A stretch of DNA of 64,000 bases from Candidatus Saccharimonadota bacterium (lineage in GTDB: Bacteria; Patescibacteriota; Saccharimonadia; Saccharimonadales; Saccharimonadaceae). The notes under the pieces are model-generated. The model was given only the letters and a program-made list of their open reading frames with translations, made no database searches and had not been told where the DNA came from. The stretch covers positions 1 through 64,000 of the forward strand of contig JAFRBI010000004.1 of the NCBI GenBank assembly GCA_017404935.1, in the 5' to 3' direction. Of this stretch, positions 1 to 10,671 are shown piece after piece; the first letter of the stretch is position 1; every line of letters starts with the position of its first letter. The translations under genes and the position numbers were made by a program.

Positions 1-15
1 AAAGTGATGTAAATT

Positions 16-50
16 CTAAAAATAGCGACTGCAAAAGGTCGCTATTTCAC
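16..50 (-). terminator. Hairpin terminator reading leftwards
   Basis: A 10-bp perfect hairpin (positions 20-29 with 38-47) is followed on the minus strand by five T residues. It probably ends the minus-strand transcript that contains the tRNA-Leu-like sequence just upstream of it. Confidence 0.6.
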
Positions 51-103
51 TATTCTATAAGGGGTAATTTTCGGAACATAAACCAAAACCAAATAAAAAA
101 AGC

Positions 104-148
104 ATTCGATTTTAAGTCGAACGCGTATACCAATTCCGCCATCCGGCC
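104..148 (-). tRNA. tRNA-Leu(TAA), 5' part only
   Basis: On the minus strand the sequence has an acceptor 5' strand (GGCCGGA), a Leu-type D arm (TGGCGGAATTGGTATACGC) and a complete anticodon stem-loop with anticodon TAA in loop CTTAAAA. The variable arm, T arm and 3' acceptor strand (expected TCCGGCC) are not found in the remaining 100 nt before the window edge. A T-rich tract and a hairpin terminator follow instead. It is either a truncated remnant or a gene interrupted by something that extends past the window. Anticodon identity is sure; function is not. Confidence 0.55.
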
Positions 149-188
149 GCCTTTTTATATTATACCATAAATTTGATATAATAGAAGT

Positions 189-1010
189 ATGAACATCTTG
201 TATTGTGGTGATAAAGGAATTTCCGATGGGGTTTTGATTTCGATCTTATCGCTACTCAAACATAATAACGAACCACTTGAGATTTTTATTTTGACAATTA
301 AATATGAAGGGGTGGTGCCGTTCACTAAAAAAGCAGCGGATTTTCTTGATAAACTGGTAAAAGAAAAAAATGCCAAGAGCTTTGTAAAATTGATTGATGC
401 GACTTCGATTTTTGTAGAAAATTTGCCGAAAAAAAATATGGGTTCGTATTTTACGCCGTGTTCGATGCTGAGGCTTTATGCAGATAAAGTACCGGAACTT
501 AAAAAACTTGATCGAATTCTATATCTAGATTATGATGTGGTTTGTCGGAAAGATATTTCGGAATTCTACCACATGGATATGGATGGAATCGAAGCGGCGG
601 GAGTGCTCGATATTTACGGACGGAGATTTTATCATTATCACGGGTTGTTTAAACAAGATTATATGAACTCTGGCGTGATGCTATTTAATATGCCAGAATG
701 TATTAAGACTGGGATGTTTGAAAAAGCAGTGGAACTCTGCGGGAAAAGATGGATGATGCTAGCAGATCAAGCAGCGCTGAATAAATCAATTGAAAAACGT
801 AAAATTATGCCGCTTAAATATAACGACCAAAGAGAAAGACCAGATTCTAATACAGTTTTGCATCATTTCTCAAATAATTTTAAATTCTGGCCGTATTTTA
901 GAGTTCAAAAAGTAAAGCCTTATGAAATTGAAAAAGTGCATAAGGTTTTGAAGATTTTTGATTACGATGAGATTTTTGAGGAGTATAATAAGTTGAAAGG
1001 GAATTTGTAA
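189..1010 (+). CDS. Glycosyltransferase family 8 protein
   Basis: This 273-residue protein fits the GT8 family (LgtC/glycogenin-like), retaining glycosyltransferases that transfer a hexose from a nucleotide sugar. A nucleotide-binding N-terminus (MNILYCGDKG) is followed by the metal-binding DxD motif (DYD, about residues 114-116), an acceptor-side segment MNSGVMLFNM (about 159-168), the DQAALN segment and a late LHHF histidine motif. There is no signal peptide or membrane span, so it acts at the cytoplasmic face. The ATG lies 6 nt after a TATAAT box, so the mRNA is probably leaderless. It runs straight into the acyltransferase and a second GT8 gene, which suggests one glycolipid or surface-polymer operon. 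The sugar and acceptor cannot be told. Confidence 0.85.
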   Translation: MNILYCGDKGISDGVLISILSLLKHNNEPLEIFILTIKYEGVVPFTKKAADFLDKLVKEKNAKSFVKLIDATSIFVENLPKKNMGSYFTPCSMLRLYADKVPELKKLDRILYLDYDVVCRKDISEFYHMDMDGIEAAGVLDIYGRRFYHYHGLFKQDYMNSGVMLFNMPECIKTGMFEKAVELCGKRWMMLADQAALNKSIEKRKIMPLKYNDQRERPDSNTVLHHFSNNFKFWPYFRVQKVKPYEIEKVHKVLKIFDYDEIFEEYNKLKGNL

Positions 1011-1847
1011 ATGGCAAAGGCAGAATTATTTCAAAAAGACATTCCAGAAGAAGAACGAGTTTTTTATTACGCTTCGGAAGAAGATGACCCGATTAAAACT
1101 GATGGGCAAGAGAAACATGAAAAAATTACTTTGCCAGAAGGTTATGAGTATATTCCAAAAAATCCGTTGGTGAGACTTTATGCAAGATGTTGTTTCTTAG
1201 TATTTTGGGTGTTTGGGCAGTGGTACGAAAGATGCTACTGGAAGGCAAAATTTCATGGACGAGAAAAACTAAAGAAAGCTAAAGGCACTGGATATGTGAT
1301 GTATTGTAATCACACTAACCCATTTCATGATGTATTTGGACCAGCACTGGCGGCGGATAGAAAAATTTATACCGTAATTAGTGCGGTGAATTTGAAAATT
1401 CCAGGCATTGGACCTTTGCTTCCAATGATTGGCGGGATTCCATTGGGCACTAATGCGGAAGAAAAGAAGGCAATGAATGAGGCGGTAGATACTAGATTAG
1501 TGAAGCAAAAAAAGTGCGTAGTGATTTATCCAGAGGCGCATGTGTGGCCGTATGCGACCGAGATTCGGAGATTTCCGGCAGGCGGTAAATCCTTTAAATA
1601 CGCCGTTCGGAATAATTTGCCGGTGTTTTCAATGACGACAACTTACCATAAGCGTAAAGGCAGCAAACGAGATTTGCCGCGGATGGATATTTATGTAGAT
1701 GGGCCATTTTTCCCAGATCCTAAGTTGACTGACGAACAAAACCAAGATATGTTGGCAGAAAAAGTTTATGAAAGTATGAAAAAGTATGCCAAGAAAAATA
1801 CTTATGAATACTTTAAATATATTAAGAAATCTGATAAAATAAAGTAA
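1011..1847 (+). CDS. PlsC-like 1-acylglycerol-phosphate acyltransferase
   Basis: The protein (278 residues) belongs to the LPLAT/PlsC acyltransferase family, which acylates glycerolipids at the membrane. A hydrophobic segment at about residues 58-72 precedes the catalytic motif NHTNPFHD (H101). The aspartate is spaced one residue further away than in the usual NHx4D form, a spacing I believe occurs in some Firmicutes-like members. A second block, YPEAHVWPY with FPAGGKSFKY, matches the substrate-binding region. It starts directly after the upstream GT8 stop codon and ends 2 nt before the next GT8 gene, so translation is probably coupled. With two glycosyltransferases around it, a role in making a membrane glycolipid is likely. 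The true acceptor is unknown. Confidence 0.8.
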   Translation: MAKAELFQKDIPEEERVFYYASEEDDPIKTDGQEKHEKITLPEGYEYIPKNPLVRLYARCCFLVFWVFGQWYERCYWKAKFHGREKLKKAKGTGYVMYCNHTNPFHDVFGPALAADRKIYTVISAVNLKIPGIGPLLPMIGGIPLGTNAEEKKAMNEAVDTRLVKQKKCVVIYPEAHVWPYATEIRRFPAGGKSFKYAVRNNLPVFSMTTTYHKRKGSKRDLPRMDIYVDGPFFPDPKLTDEQNQDMLAEKVYESMKKYAKKNTYEYFKYIKKSDKIK

Positions 1848-1849
1848 GT

Positions 1850-2827
1850 ATGAGTATTTTTAGTACGGGGCTTCCGCTCGATAAATATACTAAGGTGGTG
1901 CCGGTTTTTGTGACCATTAATAATGAATACGCTCCTTATGCAGCAGCGGCGATTCATTCACTTTTTCAACATTCCGATAAAAAACGTTATTATCGGGTGA
2001 TAATTCTTCATGATGGGCTCAGTTTTGTAAATCGTCTGAGATTCAGAAGTTTGGTAACCAAAAACTGCGCGATACAATTTAAGAAAATTACGAATAGCTT
2101 GTGGCTGAGAGCGGTAGTAAGTTATGTTTCTAAGCGTAAAGGAATGGGCGACTTTTTCTCGAAAGCAGTTTATTTTTATCGGTTTTTTGTGCCTCTTCTA
2201 TTTCCACTTTATGAAAAAGCAGTGTATATAGATAGTGATACGATTTTGCGTGGAGATGTTGGTAAACTTTTTGATATGGAGTTGGACGAGAATTTGGTGC
2301 TGGCGATGCCGGATCCAAAAGTATCAGGAATTCCAGAATTTAAAGAATATGTAGAGAATGCTCTTAAAGTACCAGCTTCAGAATACGTAAATGACGGTGT
2401 GATGCTAATGAACCTCAAAAAAATGCGTAAAGAAAAATATCTATCACAGATGGTAGAAATGATGAAAAAATTTGATGCAGATTTGGTGGCGCCAGACCAG
2501 GATTATCTCAATGTGATTGGGCGAGGTGCTATTGGCTATATTGGGCCAGAATGGAATGCAGAACCAACGGCAGAATACGACGAGGGGACAATGCTAGTAC
2601 ATTTTAATTTGTTTAACAAACCTTGGCATTACAAAAATGTACCAGGCGAAAAGATTTTTTGGAATGCAGCGAGGGGAACCGGGTTTTATGGAGATTTGAA
2701 GCGTCAGCAACAAGCATTTGATGAATCTAAGCAAAAGTCTGACAAAGAAAAAGTGGGAGCTTTGATTGAAAAGGCTGGGATGTTGGCCAAACGCGGAAAA
2801 GTTTTGATTAAGAAAATTGAAAAATAA
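1850..2827 (+). CDS. Glycosyltransferase family 8 protein
   Basis: This is a second GT8 enzyme, 325 residues. It shows the typical opening VPVFVTINNEYAPYA (nucleotide-sugar binding), the DxD metal motif YIDSDT (about residues 128-130), the block NDGVMLMNL and the late acceptor block DQDYLNVIG. A basic, possibly amphipathic stretch near residues 85-125 and a Lys-rich tail could hold it at the membrane. It follows the acyltransferase by 2 nt, in an apparent three-gene unit. It is closer to LgtC/RfaJ-type hexosyltransferases than the first GT8 protein. The donor (UDP-glucose or UDP-galactose) is a family-level guess; galU at the far end of the window could supply UDP-glucose. Confidence 0.85.
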   Translation: MSIFSTGLPLDKYTKVVPVFVTINNEYAPYAAAAIHSLFQHSDKKRYYRVIILHDGLSFVNRLRFRSLVTKNCAIQFKKITNSLWLRAVVSYVSKRKGMGDFFSKAVYFYRFFVPLLFPLYEKAVYIDSDTILRGDVGKLFDMELDENLVLAMPDPKVSGIPEFKEYVENALKVPASEYVNDGVMLMNLKKMRKEKYLSQMVEMMKKFDADLVAPDQDYLNVIGRGAIGYIGPEWNAEPTAEYDEGTMLVHFNLFNKPWHYKNVPGEKIFWNAARGTGFYGDLKRQQQAFDESKQKSDKEKVGALIEKAGMLAKRGKVLIKKIEK

Positions 2828-3811
2828 CTACATTGCGGCGAGAGTGTTGGCGATGATGTAACCGTAGTAAACGGCGAAGACGATGAGCATAAAGGAACCT
2901 TCTTTTTTGGAAATTGGGCTACCTTTTCTTGCAACTAGCCAAAGGAGTGCGGCGGAAGTTACCATCATCACAACGTCGATCATTTCAAAACTTTCGGGTT
3001 TGATGCTGCCAAAAATAGCAACTGGGAGCCCGAGTACTATACAAATATTAAAGATATTGCTACCAATGATGTTGCCAACTAAGAGTTCGTTTTCGTGGCG
3101 ACGAGCGGCGGTGATAGTGGTGACGAGTTCTGGAAGCGAAGTGCCAAAGGCTACAACGGTGAGTGCAATGATGCGATCAGAAATCCCCATGACGCCGGCG
3201 AGCGTTGAGGCGGAACTGACCACGAGTTGGCTACCGCCGACTACACCGGCAAGACCCAGTAATACAAAAATGAATGACTTACCGAGTTTCCATTTGGGTT
3301 TTTCTACTTTGTGGCGTTCTTTTTTGTTTTTGCGCGTAAGCTGAATAATATAATAGAGAAAAATTGCAAAAAATAGTACACAAATAAGACCATCACTTCT
3401 AGTAATCCAGTTTTCATTAGCGCCAGAAATAGTGGTGTCTAAAAATAGAAAAACTAAACCGAGCGTAGTAAGAAGTAGAAGTGGAAGCTCTTTGGAAATG
3501 GTATTTCTATTGACCTTGATGGGAGAGATAAGCGCCGCGACGCCGATTAGAAGTAGAATGTTGATGATGTTGCTACCCATGACGTTGCCAAGTAACATAT
3601 CTGTATTGCCGCTGACCATAGAAGTGATAGAAACGGCGAGTTCTGGCGCACCGGTGCCGAAGGCAACAATGGTAAGACCGATAAGTTGTTTGGACACTTT
3701 GAAATTGGATGCCACACTACTTGCGCCATCGACGAGCCAATCAGCGCCTTTAATCAAAATAACAAAGCCGCCGATTAAAAGTGAAATTTGTAATAATATA
3801 TTGGTGTCCAT
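2828..3811 (-). CDS. CaCA-family calcium/sodium antiporter (YrbG-like)
   Basis: This 327-residue membrane protein has the two inverted alpha repeats of the Ca2+/cation antiporter superfamily. Repeat 1 has AFGTGAPELAVS (about residues 50-61) with GNVMGSNIINI; repeat 2 has AFGTSLPELVTT with GNIIGSNIFNI. The acidic residue in each APEL/LPEL motif is the conserved ion ligand. About ten membrane spans can be seen, split by a basic cytoplasmic loop (RKNKKERHK). Length matches YrbG-type exchangers. It exports Ca2+ in exchange for Na+ (or K+/Na+). It is convergent with the glycosyltransferase operon, with its stop codon touching the end of that operon and no terminator between. Confidence 0.9.
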   Translation of the reverse strand: MDTNILLQISLLIGGFVILIKGADWLVDGASSVASNFKVSKQLIGLTIVAFGTGAPELAVSITSMVSGNTDMLLGNVMGSNIINILLLIGVAALISPIKVNRNTISKELPLLLLTTLGLVFLFLDTTISGANENWITRSDGLICVLFFAIFLYYIIQLTRKNKKERHKVEKPKWKLGKSFIFVLLGLAGVVGGSQLVVSSASTLAGVMGISDRIIALTVVAFGTSLPELVTTITAARRHENELLVGNIIGSNIFNICIVLGLPVAIFGSIKPESFEMIDVVMMVTSAALLWLVARKGSPISKKEGSFMLIVFAVYYGYIIANTLAAM

Positions 3812-3870
3812 GTTTGTGTTGTTTTGGTTATGTATATATTATAGCACAAAATATTTTTTTAGCAAAAAAA

Positions 3871-4036
3871 TGTGGTGCGAATGAAGAGACTCTAACTCTC
3901 GACTCGTAGAGCGAGAGTTAGCCAACAAAAAAAGCTCAAATGGAGCTTGTGGATGTGGTGCGAATGAAGAGACTCTAACTCTCGACTCGCAGAGCGAGAG
4001 TTAGCCAACAAAAAAAGCTCAAATGGAGCTTGTGGA
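3871..4036 (-). repeat. Two 83-bp tandem copies of a tRNA-Gly 3' end plus terminator
   Basis: Units at 3871-3953 and 3954-4036 differ at about one position. Each repeats the 3' part of the neighbouring tRNA-Gly (T arm, acceptor strand, CCA) and then a hairpin terminator (AAGCTC/GAGCTT with T7 on the minus strand). A third, native copy is the tRNA itself (4037 onward). Read on the minus strand, the order is tRNA-Gly, terminator, tRNA 3' fragment, terminator, fragment. Near-identity points to recent tandem duplication. Confidence 0.9.
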
Positions 4037-4038
4037 TG

Positions 4039-4115
4039 TGGTGCGAATGAAGAGACTCTAACTCTCGACCTCTTCCTTGGCAAGGAAGCGCTCTAAACAA
4101 CTGAGCTACATTCGC
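4039..4115 (-). tRNA. tRNA-Gly(GCC)
   Basis: A full cloverleaf with encoded CCA: acceptor GCGAATG/CATTCGC, anticodon loop TTGCCAA in a CTTCC/GGAAG stem. Discriminator A. Unusually, the D loop reads AGTTGTTTA (T at position 19) and the T loop reads TTAGAGT (A at position 56), so the universal G19-C56 tertiary pair appears replaced by U19-A56. It is followed by an 83-bp tandem repeat of its own 3' end. Confidence 0.95.
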
Positions 4116-4162
4116 ACGTTGTATATATATTATAGCACAATTTTTAAATTTTTGAAATGTTT

Positions 4163-4236
4163 TGGAGGTGCCTACCGGAATTGAACCGGTGTACGCGGTT
4201 TTGCAGACCGCTGCGTAACCACTCCGCCAAAGCACC
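4163..4236 (-). tRNA. tRNA-Cys(GCA)
   Basis: A full cloverleaf with encoded CCA: acceptor GGTGCTT/AGGCACC, anticodon loop CTGCAAA in a GCGGT/ACCGC stem, discriminator T (U73, the Cys identity base), normal T loop TTCAATT. It lies just upstream of tRNA-Gly on the same strand and may be co-transcribed with it. Confidence 0.97.
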
Positions 4237-4253
4237 ATATATTATATATTATA

Positions 4254-5186
4254 TCATACTTGTACGAATTGAATAAGACAGATGCCGATTACTACTAAAA
4301 CGGTAGCAATAAGGTGGACTAAAATAGTTTTTTTATTGAGCTTTTCGCGACCAAATTTTGGCCAGAGTAAAGTAAATAGAATTCCCATAAAGAAGATGAA
4401 AATAGGTTTGGATGAATCAGAAATCGCCGAAACAAGCGCAACTGATGGCGCAAGGATGAGAGCTAAATTGGTAGCAAAATCTTTTAGAATACAGGCTATA
4501 AAAGTAGCTGTGAGTGGGCGAAGAACTTTGTGGTGAGTGCTTTTTGAAACAAAATGATAACGTTTGCGCCATTTGGGAGCGAGCGCCATAATAATGCAGT
4601 TACCTAGACCTTTACCGATAAAGACAAACCCCATTTCGGTGACAAAATTAAGTTCGGTGGTATTTTGACCAACAAAAATCATTGCCCCGATCGCCACAAT
4701 CAAAACGTTCAAAAAAGCATAAAAAGCTGCTCGCATACGGATGGTTCGACTACGTTTCTTGGTGGTGACAATAACTAAAAATGGGGCAGAAATAATAATT
4801 AAGAAAGCTACTAATTGGACAGGCGTGATGCTTTGACCCAGAAATAGCCAGCCGAGTATCAAATAGACAATAGGTGATAATTGAACGAAAATGCCAAAGT
4901 CGGTAGTATCGGAAAGTTCCAGAGCCTTATAATATGGAATCCCAGCAATTACGCTACAGGCTCCAGAAAGAATAAATAATAAATAAACATGAAATGGGAC
5001 GGCAGTAAAATCTATTCCTGCAGTGATGGCACAGATAATGCCTAAAATAATAAATGAAAAGCAATAATAGTATTTTTGAGCGACGGCCATTTTGCCTTTG
5101 AAATAACAATCAGAAATATAGTTGTCGATAAAAATACGTGATGAGTCGGCAATCACAGCAATGGCAACCAAAATTAACCAGTTCAT
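4254..5186 (-). CDS. EamA/DMT-superfamily transporter
   Basis: The protein has 310 residues and about ten hydrophobic spans arranged as two EamA-like halves of five, with a basic loop in the middle (TTKKRSRTIRMR). This is the layout of drug/metabolite exporters. The first span (LILVAIAVIADSSRIFIDNYIS) starts at residue 3, and the half ending GWLFLGQSITPVQLVAFLIIISAPFL is typical EamA. Substrate is not predictable from sequence; members export amino acids, nucleobases or drugs. Its promoter lies back to back with that of lemA; a TATAAT box sits immediately upstream of its ATG. No neighbour suggests a substrate. Confidence 0.75.
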   Translation of the reverse strand: MNWLILVAIAVIADSSRIFIDNYISDCYFKGKMAVAQKYYYCFSFIILGIICAITAGIDFTAVPFHVYLLFILSGACSVIAGIPYYKALELSDTTDFGIFVQLSPIVYLILGWLFLGQSITPVQLVAFLIIISAPFLVIVTTKKRSRTIRMRAAFYAFLNVLIVAIGAMIFVGQNTTELNFVTEMGFVFIGKGLGNCIIMALAPKWRKRYHFVSKSTHHKVLRPLTATFIACILKDFATNLALILAPSVALVSAISDSSKPIFIFFMGILFTLLWPKFGREKLNKKTILVHLIATVLVVIGICLIQFVQV

Positions 5187-5281
5187 ATTGATATAATAAC
5201 ATAAGCGCTATAATCTGGCAAGGTATATAACATTTTGCGGTTTTGTGCTATAATAGATATATATAATATAAGGAGTGGAAA

Positions 5282-5860
5282 ATGCCTATAGGAGCAATAA
5301 TAGCAATAGTAGTGGTAGTCGTAATCGTTTTGATTATCGCAATTATTGCCGGAACTTATAATAGTTTGGTAAGAACCAATGAACGCGTAGAAGAAGCTTG
5401 GAGCGACATCACCGTTCAACTCAAATATCGTGCGGATTTGATTCCGAATGTAGTAGAGACCGTTAAAGGTTACGCCAAACACGAAAAAGAAACTTTTGAA
5501 ATGGTAACGGCAGCTCGTTCTGCAGCGATGGGTGCAAAAACTGTAAAAGCAGCAGCTGAAGCTGAAGGCGAAATGCAAGCAGCACTTTCGAAAATTTTTG
5601 CAATTGCAGAGGCTTACCCAGAACTAAAAGCTAATGAAAACTTTAAGACTCTTCAAGGTCAGCTTCAAGACGTAGAAGACAAAATTCAAGCAGCACGTAG
5701 ATTTTATAATTCTGGCTGTAAAGAACTTAACGCAAAGATTAAAACTTTCCCAACCAATATTATCAACAATATGGTTGGTCATTTCAAGAAGCGTGATTAC
5801 TTTGAAGTATCTGAAGCTGAAAAAGCCAAGATCGATAACGCGCCAGAAGTTAAATTCTAA
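5282..5860 (+). CDS. lemA: LemA family protein
   Basis: The 192-residue protein has an N-terminal membrane anchor (residues about 5-27) followed by the family block YNSLVRTNERVEEAWSDI and a helical soluble domain with the RYRADLIPN-like segment (here YRADLIPNVVETVKGYAKHE), exactly as in LemA. The function of LemA is poorly known; the helical domain is thought to lie outside the membrane. A good ribosome binding site (AAGGAG) lies 7 nt before the ATG. The next gene, htpX, begins 2 nt after its stop codon, and this lemA-htpX pairing is common in bacteria, pointing to a shared role in membrane protein quality control. Confidence 0.95.
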   Translation: MPIGAIIAIVVVVVIVLIIAIIAGTYNSLVRTNERVEEAWSDITVQLKYRADLIPNVVETVKGYAKHEKETFEMVTAARSAAMGAKTVKAAAEAEGEMQAALSKIFAIAEAYPELKANENFKTLQGQLQDVEDKIQAARRFYNSGCKELNAKIKTFPTNIINNMVGHFKKRDYFEVSEAEKAKIDNAPEVKF

Positions 5861-5862
5861 AT

Positions 5863-6721
5863 ATGTATAAACAAATCGCACAAAATAAAAGAAGAACAAT
5901 TGTAATAATGATGGTTTTTGTAGCCATCATTATTGCTATTGGTGCGGCAGTGGCTTACTTTGTAAATGATTGGTGGGTGCTTTTATGGGTATCTATTGCG
6001 TCGATTATTTATGCTTTGATTCAATATTTTGCGGCGGGTTCTCTTGCTACAGCGATGGCTGGGGCTAAAGAAATTGAGAAAAAGGACAACCCTAGACTAT
6101 ATAATATAGTAGAAAATCTTTGTATCACTACCGGGCTTCCGATGCCGAAAGTTTATATTATTGATGATCCGGCGCCAAATGCTTTTGCGACGGGGCGTGA
6201 CCCACAACATTCAGTGGTGGCAGCTACGACAGGGCTGCTTGATATTATGAACGACAAAGAGCTTACCGCGGTGATGGCACACGAAATGTCGCACGTGAAA
6301 AATTACGATATTCGTGTATCAATGATTGTGTTTGGTTTGGTTTGTGTAGTGGGGCTAATTTCTGATATTGCGATGCGAATGATGTTTTATGGAAATCGTC
6401 GTCGCAATGATGAGGGTAGTCCGGTAGCATATATATTAATAGTGCTCGCGGCGATTTTTGCACCATTTTGTGCAGCGATTGCGCAGATGGCAGTATCGCG
6501 TGAACGAGAGTATTTAGCGGATGCATCAGCAGTAAATATTACGCGCTACCCAGAGGGTATGATAGACGCACTTAAAAAACTTCAGTCGCATAGTCGGCCG
6601 ATGAAAAATCAAAACTCAGCTTCTGCTTCTATGTATATCAACGATCCACTTAGAAAAGGCTTTTTCAATAATTTGTTTGGAACTCACCCACCACTAGAAA
6701 AACGTATTGAAAGGCTTGAAA

Positions 6722-6741
<20 letters not shown>
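5863..6741 (+). CDS. htpX: Membrane zinc metalloprotease HtpX (M48)
   Basis: This 292-residue M48 peptidase degrades damaged membrane proteins. Two N-terminal spans (about residues 13-60) precede the domain. The zinc motif HEMSH gives ligands H140 and H144 with catalytic E141. The third ligand is E216 in EREYLADASAV, and two more spans lie between (about 155-172 and 190-210). The substrate-binding segment PAPNAFATGRDP is intact, as is the C-terminal THPPLEKRIERLE. Length and order match family members. It follows lemA by 2 nt and its last 20 nt overlap the next membrane protein gene, so the operon continues. Confidence 0.96.
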
Positions 6742-9596
<2,855 letters not shown>

Positions 9597-9600
9597 AAAA

Positions 9601-9626
9601 CACCCCGGGTTTTTAGGCCCGGGGCT
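9601..9626. terminator. Bidirectional terminator
   Basis: A 7-bp GC stem (CCCCGGG, 9603-9609, with CCCGGGG, 9618-9624) has an A run upstream and a T run in its loop. It sits between ligA and the convergent secreted-protein gene and can serve both. Confidence 0.75.
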
Positions 9627-9649
9627 TGTGAAAGGGGTTTGATGTGGGG

Positions 9650-10387
9650 TCAGCTTGCGTATGGTGTTTTGTAACTAAAGTTCCAGACGCCTCCGCTACC
9701 ATTGGGTCCGGTAGTGATGGCGATCATGTTGCCGGTAGAAGTTACGTAGTAGTAACCGCCGGGGACAACTCTGCCGTTTGAAGCAATACCAGAACGTCCT
9801 GCCTTCCAACGGAAGATGATGTCGCGTGCGAGCGGAAGTAAACTTCTGCCGAAATCGTCGGTAAGATTTCCGTTGTAATCGTAGCCGAAGTTGCCGGCTA
9901 CGGTGCACACGCTGGCACCTTTGCCGCTGGCATCTACTGAGTTCATTACAGCCCAGCCGACACCGGCCTGAGCAGTTTGTGATGCAACGCCGTGAGCGTA
10001 GATGTTGATGATCCGAGCGAGAACCACAGCCTGGTCTTCGGTAGAGCCATCATAAACATCAAGAACGCCACCGTAGAAGTTGTAGTTATTGAAACCGTTG
10101 TTGTAGTTATTATTGTTGTTCCAGTTGCAGTTATTGTTCCAGTAGCTCCAGTTGTTGTAGTTCCAGTTGCAATCGTTCTTGTGATCTTTGCGATCGTTAT
10201 TGTTCCAGTCGGGCTGGGGATCGCAAATGTAGGTACAACCGTCATTTCCAACATAGTAGTATTTACTACCATTCCAGTAACAATAATGGCCATTATACCA
10301 ACCTTCGGTGGGCGCAGCGAAAACTGCAATCGGTAGGCTGGCCGCCATTAGAACAGCAGTCATCAGGATAACGAGAAATTTCTTCAT
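9650..10387 (-). CDS. Secreted SleB-like (cell wall hydrolase family) protein, degenerate
   Basis: The 245-residue protein starts with a clear signal peptide (MKKFLVILMTAVLMAASLPI, cleavage near AFA-AP). A Tyr/Trp/Asn-rich low-complexity region follows (about 30-115), with many NN and NW steps. The C-terminal part (about 120-245) resembles the SleB/Hydrolase_2 cortex-lytic fold: LARIIN-IYAHG then a VGWAVMNSV segment, matching the usual LARIIYGEARGE and AVAAVVLNRV. The catalytic Glu of that motif appears to be His or Gly here. The start at 10387 has a GAAAGGAGC ribosome site. Either a diverged peptidoglycan-binding protein or an inactive hydrolase; the family assignment is moderate. Confidence 0.6.
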   Translation of the reverse strand: MKKFLVILMTAVLMAASLPIAVFAAPTEGWYNGHYCYWNGSKYYYVGNDGCTYICDPQPDWNNNDRKDHKNDCNWNYNNWSYWNNNCNWNNNNNYNNGFNNYNFYGGVLDVYDGSTEDQAVVLARIINIYAHGVASQTAQAGVGWAVMNSVDASGKGASVCTVAGNFGYDYNGNLTDDFGRSLLPLARDIIFRWKAGRSGIASNGRVVPGGYYYVTSTGNMIAITTGPNGSGGVWNFSYKTPYAS

Positions 10388-10480
10388 ATTTTTGCTCCTT
10401 TCGTAAACCCACATCAAACTGTTAAAGTGCTCTATATATTATATCATTTTACAATAAAAAAAGCAACTCTGGTGAGGCTT

Positions 10481-10503
10481 CTTTTCGTGCTTCGCACGAA
10501 AAG
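10481..10503 (-). terminator. Hairpin downstream of tRNA-Glu
   Basis: A 10-bp perfect stem (CTTTTCGTGC and its mirror around TTC) is followed on the minus strand, a little later, by a T run near 10455-10462. It probably terminates the tRNA-Glu transcript. Confidence 0.5.
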
Positions 10504-10507
10504 AAAA

Positions 10508-10571
10508 GGTCACCGGCGGTACTCAAAAAATCCAAAACAAGTTTTGGATTTTTACTCGTACCTTGGTGACC
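10508..10571. repeat. Palindrome whose one arm is the tRNA-Glu 3' end
   Basis: The inverted repeat runs from GGTCACC at 10508 to GGTGACC at 10571. The outer arm pairs the tRNA-Glu CCA end and discriminator with a mirrored copy; the inner 16-nt arms (ATCCAAAAC and mirror) are perfect. The arm made of tRNA sequence suggests that flanking DNA was copied in inverted form, as at the protein-gene elements. Confidence 0.8.
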
Positions 10572-10638
10572 TCAGCGGGAATTGAACCCACATTGACGGG
10601 ATGAAAACCCGTTGTACTAACCATTATACTATGAGGCC
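10564..10638 (-). tRNA. tRNA-Glu(TTC)
   Basis: A full cloverleaf with encoded CCA: acceptor GGCCTCA/TGAGGTC, anticodon loop TTTTCAT in an ACGGG/CCCGT stem, normal T loop TTCAATT. A palindrome directly follows the 3' end and shares it as one arm. Confidence 0.96.
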
Positions 10639-10671
10639 ATAAAAGTGCTATTTTTATTATAACAAGAATTT

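Noticed and set aside
2883-3344. Plus-strand open frames opposite the CaCA antiporter
   Set aside because: They mirror the antiporter gene, whose motifs and membrane spans are clear.
3871-4036. CRISPR array
   Set aside because: Repeats are direct and contiguous with no unique spacers, and they contain tRNA sequence.
9992-10336. Plus-strand open frame rich in Val/Ile
   Set aside because: It is antisense to the Asn/Tyr-rich part of the secreted protein, whose codon bias creates the open frame.
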